Below, piece after piece: positions 58,342-64,000 of a stretch of 64,000 bases of DNA. Origin of the DNA: Bacillota bacterium (GTDB lineage Bacteria > Bacillota > Clostridia > Christensenellales > Aristaeellaceae); contig JAEZTL010000053.1 in NCBI GenBank assembly GCA_023421395.1, positions 1-64,000 of the forward strand, written 5' to 3'. How positions within the stretch are numbered: the stretch's first letter is position 1; every line of letters begins with the position of its first letter. Under the pieces are notes generated by a model that was given only the letters and a program-made list of their open reading frames with translations, ran no database searches and was not told the DNA's origin. The translations under genes and the position numbers were made by a program.

Positions 58342-60000
58342 GTGAAGGTGCTGTTTGCGGCCTCGGAATGCGTGCCGTTTTCCAAGACCGGGGGCCTTGC
58401 GGACGTGGTGGGCGCGCTGCCCAAGGAGATCAAAAAATCGGGCGTGGACGTGCGGGTCATCACGCCGCTGTATAGCGCCATTCCCGAAAAATGGCGCTCT
58501 AAAATGGAGCATCTGCTCTACTTTTACGTCAATCTCGGCTGGCGCAGGCAGTATGTGGGCATTGAAAAGCTCGTTCTGAACGACATTACCTATTACTTCG
58601 TGGACAACGAGTATTACTTCGGCCGCTCCTACATCTACGGTTTGGGCGGCGACGAGGGCGAGCGCTTTGCGTTCTTTGACCGCGCCGTGCTGGAGGCGCT
58701 GCCCAAGATCGACTTCGTGCCGGACGTACTGCACTTACACGACTGGCAGACCGGCCTCATCCCCGCGATGCTGGAGATTCAGTACCGGGTTCTGAAGCCC
58801 TACCAGAAGCTCAAAACCGTGTTCACCGTCCACAACCTGCAGTATCAGGGCATCTTCCCGATCGATCAGATCGAGGAATTGGTCAGCCTGGGCGGCCTGG
58901 CGTACACGCCGGACCACCTGGAGTTCTATGGACAGTGCTCCTTTATGAAAGGCGGGCTGACCTTCTCCCAGAAGATCACCACCGTCAGCCCCAGCTACGC
59001 TGAAGAGGTCAAGACCGCCTATTACGGCGAGCGGCTGGACGGGCTGATGCGCTCCCGCTCGCAGGACCTCGTGGGCATCCTGAACGGCATCGACACCGAG
59101 GAGTATGACCCGGAAACCGACCCGTTGATCGAGGTCCGGTACGGCGCGGGCTCTATCGACAAAAAGGTTCAGAACAAGCTTGCGCTGCAGCGGGAGCTGG
59201 GCCTTGCCGAGGGCGCGGATATTCCGCTGATCGGCATGGTGGGCCGGCTCAGCAACCAGAAGGGGCTGGACCTGGTTGAGCGGGTGCTCGATGGCGTCAT
59301 GGCCACCGGCTGCCAGATGGTCGTGCTGGGCATGGGCGAGGACCGGTATGTGGACCTTTTCAACTGGGCGCAGTGGAAGTACGCCGGGCGCATCGCCTCC
59401 CGCATCGAGATGAACCACACGCTGGCCCACCGCATCTACGCCGGCGCGGATATGTTCCTGATGCCGTCGATGTTTGAACCCTGCGGCCTTTCGCAGATGA
59501 TCTCCATGCGCTACGGCACGATTCCCGTCGTGCGGGAGACCGGCGGCCTCCGGGACACGGTGCTCTCCTACAACAAGTACACCGAGGACGGCAACGGCTT
59601 TACCTTCCTCAACTACAATGCCCACGACATGCTGCACGTGGTCGAGCGCGCGGTGGAGTACTACCGCGACCACGCCGACGTGTGGCGCGAACTCATGGAG
59701 CGGGCGATGGCGGGGCAGTACGGCTGGGACCAGTCCGCCCACCACTATGTGGATCTCTACAGGGAGCTTGCAAAGCCTGCCCGCAAGGCAAAGGCCGTGA
59801 AGGAAGCGGACAAGCCGTCGGAAGAAGCCCCCGCCGAAGCGACGGTTCAGGCGCCCGCGGCGGAAGCTCCGGCAGCGGAAACCCCGGCCAGGCCCTCGAA
59901 GAAGCCCCGCGCCAGGAAGGCCGTGGAAGCCCCGGCGGAACCGGCGGAGTCCCCCGCCAAGCCCGTGAAAAAGCCGAGGGCCAAAAAGGCGGAAGCATAA
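58342..60000 (+). CDS. glgA: Glycogen synthase with Lys/Ala/Pro-rich C-terminal tail
   Basis: Adds glucose from ADP-glucose to the glycogen chain. Residues 1-476 are a complete GT5 enzyme: KTGGLADVVGALP binds ADP-glucose, HLHDWQTGL, GILNGIDTEEYDP, GMVGRLSNQKGLDL and FEPCGLSQMISMRYG. Residues 477-552 are an extra low-complexity tail with repeated AKP, APA and KKPRAKK units like histone H1. The GTG start follows AAGGAGGCG and fits the family N-terminus. The gene lies 37 bases after glgD and ends at a strong terminator. Confidence 0.95.
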   Translation: MKVLFAASECVPFSKTGGLADVVGALPKEIKKSGVDVRVITPLYSAIPEKWRSKMEHLLYFYVNLGWRRQYVGIEKLVLNDITYYFVDNEYYFGRSYIYGLGGDEGERFAFFDRAVLEALPKIDFVPDVLHLHDWQTGLIPAMLEIQYRVLKPYQKLKTVFTVHNLQYQGIFPIDQIEELVSLGGLAYTPDHLEFYGQCSFMKGGLTFSQKITTVSPSYAEEVKTAYYGERLDGLMRSRSQDLVGILNGIDTEEYDPETDPLIEVRYGAGSIDKKVQNKLALQRELGLAEGADIPLIGMVGRLSNQKGLDLVERVLDGVMATGCQMVVLGMGEDRYVDLFNWAQWKYAGRIASRIEMNHTLAHRIYAGADMFLMPSMFEPCGLSQMISMRYGTIPVVRETGGLRDTVLSYNKYTEDGNGFTFLNYNAHDMLHVVERAVEYYRDHADVWRELMERAMAGQYGWDQSAHHYVDLYRELAKPARKAKAVKEADKPSEEAPAEATVQAPAAEAPAAETPARPSKKPRARKAVEAPAEPAESPAKPVKKPRAKKAEA

Positions 60001-60032
60001 ACGCAGCCATTCCGGAAGCGAAAACATCGGAT

Positions 60033-60073
60033 CGCGCGCCTGAGAATCCAGAATTCTCAGGCGCGCGTTTTTT
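60033..60073 (+). terminator. Intrinsic terminator of the glg operon
   Basis: A 15-base-pair stem (CGCGCGCCTGAGAAT and its complement) with a five-base loop is followed by TTTTTT. Confidence 0.92.
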
Positions 60074-60110
60074 GCATCTTTGACTTTCAAAAATGTGCGT
60101 TCACCGGATT

Positions 60111-60578
60111 TCATCCGCCCGCCAAGTTGCCCCGCCGCAGCCTTTCGCTCAGTTCCCAGAGGGCCGTCTTCTGATCATGAAAGTACACCAGCTTTTCCGC
60201 TTCCGGGTAAACGCACCACCGAAAGCCGGTGTGCTCCTCCGACAGCGTCACATCCCCTTCGTAGCGCATGGCGAAAAAAATCATGGGAATTACGACGACA
60301 TCCGGCCCCCACCGCGCCTGAGTTTTCGCGGAGAAAATGCCTGCCGGTAGGTAGCTCATGGAAGTCAGACGGCAGAGCGGATGCCCGGCGCGGATTCCCG
60401 CCTCCTCCCGGAGTTCCCTCAGCGCCGCTTCCTCGTCGGTTTCGCCCGCCTCCACGCCGCCGCATACGCCCTGCCACCAAAGCGGGTTCTCCGATCGCTG
60501 AAAGACCGCGTACTCATATTCGTCGCCGGGATTTTTCCGATACAGGTAAACGTGTACCTGCCGGGGTTGACGCGCCAA
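60111..60578 (-). CDS. Nudix hydrolase (dihydroneopterin triphosphate diphosphatase-like)
   Basis: A 155-residue Nudix protein beginning ARQPRQVHVYLYRKN after a TTG start. GGVEAGETDEEAALRELREE is followed by AGI, an intact Nudix box. FQRSENPLWWQGVCGGVEAG resembles NudB, which trims dihydroneopterin triphosphate in folate synthesis. The TTG at 60576-60578 is chosen because GGAGG stands 7 bases before it and the upstream frame is Arg-rich and crosses a hairpin. No folate genes are adjacent, so the substrate is tentative. Confidence 0.78.
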   Translation of the reverse strand: MARQPRQVHVYLYRKNPGDEYEYAVFQRSENPLWWQGVCGGVEAGETDEEAALRELREEAGIRAGHPLCRLTSMSYLPAGIFSAKTQARWGPDVVVIPMIFFAMRYEGDVTLSEEHTGFRWCVYPEAEKLVYFHDQKTALWELSERLRRGNLAGG

Positions 60579-60631
60579 ACGCGCACCCTCCTTTCGCTCG
60601 CTGGGGTCCGCCGCTCCACCCCAACGAAAGC

Positions 60632-60660
60632 GCCGGGAATCCAGAGGCTGGATTCCCGGC
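60632..60660. repeat. Strong hairpin upstream of the Nudix gene
   Basis: GCCGGGAATCCAG and its complement form a 13-base-pair stem with a three-base loop, without T-run. It stands between repeat copy 3 and the Nudix gene and may be a REP-like element or part of the mRNA leader. Confidence 0.5.
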
Positions 60661-60672
60661 GGCCGAGCGTTG

Positions 60673-60827
60673 ATACCAATCAAAACAATCTTGCGTCGTT
60701 GCGGCGGTCCTTTTCGCACAGGGCGGTGTCACGCTCCGCGAAGCGCAGCTGCGCTTCGATCCGGCTCCTTGTCCTGCTATCTGCAAATCCTTGCCGCTTT
60801 GGAGGCAATAATATTTCGTATTGGTAT
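60673..60827 (+). repeat. Dispersed intergenic repeat, copy 3 (MITE-like, ~155 bases)
   Basis: Begins ATACCAATCAAAACAAT and ends ATTGGTAT, a perfect 8-base terminal inverted repeat. It shares TGTC(A)CGCTC and AATCCTTGCCGCTTTGGAGG-like 3' sequence with the other copies. The centre is a perfect 20-base palindrome (CGAAGCGCAG and complement, 60739-60758). Confidence 0.7.
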
Positions 60828-60849
60828 GAAGGTTCCGATAAAACGTGCG

Positions 60850-61749
60850 TTAGCCGCGCAGCACGGCGACGCCGGTGTCGATAACCGCCGGGCCGGTGGA
60901 GAGGCTATTGATCACGGCATAGGCTTCCGCCACGCCCAGATAGCCCATGGTGAAGGGGTTCTGCGCCATGGCGGCCTTCAGAGAACCGTCCTTGAGCAGG
61001 CCCATGATCGCGTCGGACTTGTCAAAGCCCACGCCGATGATCTCCGGGGCTTCGGCCTTGATGGCGTTGCCGGTGCCCACGGTGGAGCCTTCGTTGGTGC
61101 CGAAGATGCCCACCAGATCCGGATTGCCCATGATGAAGTTGGTGGCGGCTTCCTGGGATTCGGCGGCCAGGCCATCCTTGTATTCGGTGGTCAGAAGCTC
61201 GAAGCGGCCGTCGGCGGTGACGGCATCGCGGAAGCCCGCCTCACGGTTCATGGTGGAGTTGGTGGCGGTGTTGACGCCGATGATGGCGATCTTGCCGGAG
61301 GTCTTGCCGGCCTTGTCCAGTTCCTCGAGCATCGTGGTGCCCGCCAGCTTGCCGGCGGCGTAGTTGTCGGTGGACAGCGTCACGGGGACGGGCGCGGCGG
61401 CCGGGGAGTCCACGTAGAGCACGGTGATGCCCTGGGCCTGGGCCTCCTCGACGGTCTTGGCGATGCCCTGCGGGTCGGTGGCGGCCAGCAGGATGACGGC
61501 CGGTTTCTCGGCGATGGCGTTGTTGAGCACTTCGATCTGGTCGGCGTTGTCCTTGCCGTCCGGCGCGTCCCACTTATAGTCGAGGCCCAGCGCCTTGGCC
61601 ATGGTGGAGGCGCCCGAGTCCACGGACACCCAGTGCATATCCATCTTATCCATGGTGATCAGGTATACCAGGTTGCCTTCCGCGTTGGCCATGGAGGCCA
61701 TGCCCAGGGAGAGGAGCAGAACGAGCGCGAGAGCCAGGATTTTCTTCAT
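60850..61749 (-). CDS. Ribose-type ABC solute-binding protein
   Basis: A 299-residue sugar-binding protein of the RbsB/periplasmic binding protein 4 family: signal peptide MKKILALALVLLLSLGMASMANA, then VYLITMDKMDMHWVSVDSGA, EVLNNAIAEKPAVILLAATDP, LSTDNYAAGKLAGTTMLEEL and GIFGTNEGSTVGTGNAIK. The C-terminal FTMGYLGVAEAYAVI segment closes the fold. No lipobox is seen. AAGGAGGG precedes the ATG. It follows the permease by 54 bases containing a small hairpin (61781-61795). The ligand (ribose, galactose, autoinducer-like sugar) is not readable. Confidence 0.92.
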   Translation of the reverse strand: MKKILALALVLLLSLGMASMANAEGNLVYLITMDKMDMHWVSVDSGASTMAKALGLDYKWDAPDGKDNADQIEVLNNAIAEKPAVILLAATDPQGIAKTVEEAQAQGITVLYVDSPAAAPVPVTLSTDNYAAGKLAGTTMLEELDKAGKTSGKIAIIGVNTATNSTMNREAGFRDAVTADGRFELLTTEYKDGLAAESQEAATNFIMGNPDLVGIFGTNEGSTVGTGNAIKAEAPEIIGVGFDKSDAIMGLLKDGSLKAAMAQNPFTMGYLGVAEAYAVINSLSTGPAVIDTGVAVLRG

Positions 61750-61803
61750 AGCAAGAAACCCTCCTTGATGATTATGCTAAGCGCCTCGCAGGCGCCTGCA
61801 ATC

Positions 61804-62829
61804 TCAGCCTGCGTTGGGGCGCTGGCCGCGCCCGAACAGCTTTTTGAAGTCGATCGCGTCGCCGCGGGCGATGCGGTCGATCAGGACCGATACGATGACC
61901 ACGATGCCGATCACGATGTTTTTCAGCGCCAGCGGCGCGCCGGCGAACTGCAGTCCGTTTTGCAGCACGCCCCAGATGCACGCGCCAATCACCGTGCCGA
62001 ACAGAAGCCCCTGCCCGCCCATTGTGGATACGCCGCCGATGACCGACGCCGCCACGGCGTTCAGCTCGTAGGTGTTGCCCGCGTCCATGGTGCCCATGCC
62101 GCTCTGCGCCATCAGGATGAAGCCCACGATGCAGCTCATGAACGAGGATACCACGTAGGCCTTGGTCATCGCCCACTTGACGTTGACGCCGGAGAAGCGC
62201 GCCGCCTCGTAGTTGGAGCCCAGCGCGTAGATGTGGCGGCCCGTGCGGGTGGAGGACAGGATATAGTTGAAGATCAGGAACAGGAGGATCGCAATCCACA
62301 GGGGTGTGTACAGCCCCGCGAACTTGCCGTAGTAGAACAGGTCCCGGAAGACCTCGCTGCCCCCGGCGGAGATCAGGTCGGTGTTCATGTTGCCATTGAC
62401 GATCTGCGCCACACCCCGGGCGGTGATCATCGTGCCCAGCGTCGCGATGAAAGGCGGCAGTTTGGCCCGCGCGATCAGCGTGCCGTTGAGAAAGCCCACG
62501 AACAGGCACGCCAGCGCGGTCAGCGGCAGCGCGATGAGCACATGGACGCCCTTTGTCATCATCGTGGCGCTCATCATGCAGCTCATGCCCACGACGGAGC
62601 CGATGGAAAGGTCAATTCCTCCCGTGATCAGCACGTAGGACTGGCCCATGCCGATGATCAGAATCGGCGCCACCTGCCGTAGAAGCGAGCTGATGTTGCG
62701 GGAAGTCATGAAGCTTGGGTTGAGCCACGCGAACACCACGCACATGGCCGCCAGCGCCGTGGTTACCGAGATCACCTGGCCCATGCCGCGCACCTGCAGG
62801 ATGCGCCGGAATACGTTGTCCTTCTTCAT
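61804..62829 (-). CDS. Ribose-type ABC permease
   Basis: A 341-residue RbsC-type permease with about eight to ten helices. Family marks are NISSLLRQVAPILIIGMGQS, LITGGIDLSIGSVVG, FIATLGTMITARGVAQIV, TGRHIYALGSNYEAARFSGV (ATPase contact) and AASVIGGVSTMGGQGLLFGT. The start codon overlaps the stop of the ATPase gene, so translation is coupled. Confidence 0.94.
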   Translation of the reverse strand: MKKDNVFRRILQVRGMGQVISVTTALAAMCVVFAWLNPSFMTSRNISSLLRQVAPILIIGMGQSYVLITGGIDLSIGSVVGMSCMMSATMMTKGVHVLIALPLTALACLFVGFLNGTLIARAKLPPFIATLGTMITARGVAQIVNGNMNTDLISAGGSEVFRDLFYYGKFAGLYTPLWIAILLFLIFNYILSSTRTGRHIYALGSNYEAARFSGVNVKWAMTKAYVVSSFMSCIVGFILMAQSGMGTMDAGNTYELNAVAASVIGGVSTMGGQGLLFGTVIGACIWGVLQNGLQFAGAPLALKNIVIGIVVIVSVLIDRIARGDAIDFKKLFGRGQRPNAG

Positions 62830-64000
62830 CAGCCTGCCTGCCCCTTCCTGGATTCAAACTGCGTGGCGCTCTGCATGATCTTGTCCTGAGACGCCTGGGA
62901 GGCCTCGTATTCACCGGTGATGCGCCCGTCGCACATCACGATGATGCGGTCGGCCATCCCCAGGATCTCGGGCATCTCGCTGGAGACGAACAAAACGCCG
63001 ATTCCCCTTTGTTTGAGCTGGTTCATCAGGTGGTAGATCTCCACTTTCGCGGCTACGTCGATGCCGCGGGTGGGCTCGTCAAAGAGCACCACCTCCGCGT
63101 CCCGTACCAGCCATTTGCCCACGACCACCTTCTGCTGGTTGCCGCCGGAAAGGTTTCGCGCCAGCATCAGCTGGCTGGAGGCCTTGATTTTGAGATCGTC
63201 GATGGCGCGCTGGGTGAGGCGCGTCTCCTTCCGCCGGAGCACCTTGCCCAGCGGACCGCGCAGTAAGTCCAGGTTGGCCAGCGCCACGTTCTCCCTGAGC
63301 GAGAGATCCACGCACAGGCCCTCCTTCTTCCGGTCCTCCGGCACGCAGGCGATGCCGGAGCGGATCGCGCCGGCGGGGGAGTGGATTGTAACCGCTTTTC
63401 CGTTCAGCGAGACGGCGCCGCCCTCCACCGGGTCCGCGCCGAAGATCGCGCGCATAGTTTCGGTGCGCCCCGCGCCCATCAGCCCCGCGAAGCCCAGAAT
63501 TTCGCCCTTTCGCAGTTCAAAGCTCACGTCGCGCACCATGTGCCCGGCGTTCAGGTGTTCAACCTTCAGCACCACTTCGCCCACAGGGCACTGCACGTGG
63601 GGAAATTTATCGGTGATCTCGCGGCCCACCATCAGCGAGATGATTTCATCAATGGTGATGTCGGCAAAGTCCCGGGTGGCGACAAAGCGGCCGTCTCTGA
63701 GGATCGTGACACGGTCGGCGATGGGGCTCAGCTCCTCCAGCCGGTGGGTGATGTACACAATGCCCACGCCGCGTTTTTTCAGCTCATGGATGATCCGGTT
63801 GAGCTCGTCCACCTCGCGGTTGGTCAGCGCGCTGGTGGGCTCGTCCATGATGAGGACCTTGCAGTTGGTGGAGATCGCTTTGGCGATCTCGACCATCTGC
63901 TGTCCGCCCACCGGCAGTTTGGAGACCGGCGTTTCGGGGCTGATGGAGAGGCTCAGCTGCTTCAGGTATTCCGCCGCGCGGCGGTTCATGTCCCGCTGGC
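62829..64000 (-). CDS. Ribose-type ABC ATPase with two nucleotide-binding domains (partial)
   Basis: The gene runs out of the window at its 5' end; about 390 residues are visible. The remainder of the first domain is seen (LPVGGQQMVEIAKAIS, LIMDEPTSALT, YITHRLEEL), followed by the second domain with an RbsA-type GFAGLMGAGRTETMRAIFG loop, PEDRKKEGL, NLSGGNQQKVVVGKWL and VLFDEPTRGIDV. It energises the permease encoded next. The first ~110-120 residues, with the first Walker A motif, lie beyond position 64000. Confidence 0.94.
   Translation of the reverse strand, partial: QRDMNRRAAEYLKQLSLSISPETPVSKLPVGGQQMVEIAKAISTNCKVLIMDEPTSALTNREVDELNRIIHELKKRGVGIVYITHRLEELSPIADRVTILRDGRFVATRDFADITIDEIISLMVGREITDKFPHVQCPVGEVVLKVEHLNAGHMVRDVSFELRKGEILGFAGLMGAGRTETMRAIFGADPVEGGAVSLNGKAVTIHSPAGAIRSGIACVPEDRKKEGLCVDLSLRENVALANLDLLRGPLGKVLRRKETRLTQRAIDDLKIKASSQLMLARNLSGGNQQKVVVGKWLVRDAEVVLFDEPTRGIDVAAKVEIYHLMNQLKQRGIGVLFVSSEMPEILGMADRIIVMCDGRITGEYEASQASQDKIMQSATQFESRKGQAG

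Noticed and set aside
60670..62682. Long plus-strand open frame opposite the ribose-type importer genes
   Set aside because: Starts in the repeat element and mirrors two solid genes; composition typical of antisense.
1..64000. rRNA, tRNA, transposase, integrase, phage or CRISPR features
   Set aside because: I looked through the intergenic gaps and coding frames and saw no cloverleaf, regularly spaced repeats or recombinase motifs; a covariance search could still reveal a small RNA I missed.

Overview
The window is a GC-rich (roughly 60-65% by eye), densely coding stretch of bacterial chromosome. It most likely comes from an uncultured or little-studied member of the Clostridia. The reasons are a SCIFF six-cysteine peptide with its radical-SAM maturase (a near-universal clostridial marker), the paired GlgC/GlgD glycogen enzymes, a clostridial type IV pilus cluster with a DUF4860-like protein, corrinoid methyltransferase genes with a PocR/AraC regulator, and secreted proteins of Gram-positive type. 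No rRNA, tRNA, CRISPR array, transposase or phage gene was seen.

Layout. 1-3.8 kb: the end of a giant surface repeat protein and an orphan peptide-type solute-binding protein with an extra N-terminal Cna-B-like domain. 3.9-7.2 kb: two overlapping kinases and a flotillin. 7.4-11.8 kb (minus): the SCIFF peptide, its maturase, an amidohydrolase and a PLP decarboxylase. 11.9-14.4 kb: a sugar isomerase-like protein and a diguanylate cyclase. 14.4-22.7 kb: a Phe/Tyr-rich leader peptide and terminator, followed by an eight-gene operon holding the whole shikimate pathway plus the Phe and Tyr branches. 22.7-28.7 kb: a transglutaminase-like protein, a pilus cluster (PilC, pilin-like proteins, PilT) and a SARP-type regulator with a degenerate GGDEF-like end. 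29-30 kb: an L,D-transpeptidase. 30.2-37.3 kb (minus): one seven-gene operon joining a taurine/sulfonate-type ABC importer to a dlt-like acylation cassette. 37.4-44.6 kb: Nudix enzymes, MsrAB, a NimA-like flavoprotein, small proteins and a heterodimeric ABC exporter. 44.8-49.6 kb (minus): a complete branched-chain amino acid-type importer. 49.8-55 kb: an unknown membrane protein, then a methyltransferase locus (CobW GTPase, UroD-thioredoxin fusion, PocR/AraC regulator, divergent corrinoid protein). 55-55.9 kb: gene-poor. 56-60 kb: glgC-glgD-glgA. 60.1-64 kb (minus): a Nudix protein and a ribose-type ABC importer that runs off the window.

Four points stand out. First, the leader peptide has six aromatic residues among residues 7-15 and lies between a near-consensus promoter and an intrinsic terminator, so the aromatic operon looks controlled by ribosome-mediated attenuation that senses Phe and Tyr. 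Second, an importer is co-transcribed with a ligase, carrier protein, MBOAT and SGNH gene set, which suggests a surface decoration made from an imported compound. Third, a family of about 155-190 base intergenic repeats (7.2, 28.7 and 60.7 kb) shares terminal inverted repeats and a central hairpin at the same place but with different bases. Fourth, the corrinoid locus lacks a substrate-specific methyltransferase and carries an unusual UroD-thioredoxin fusion.
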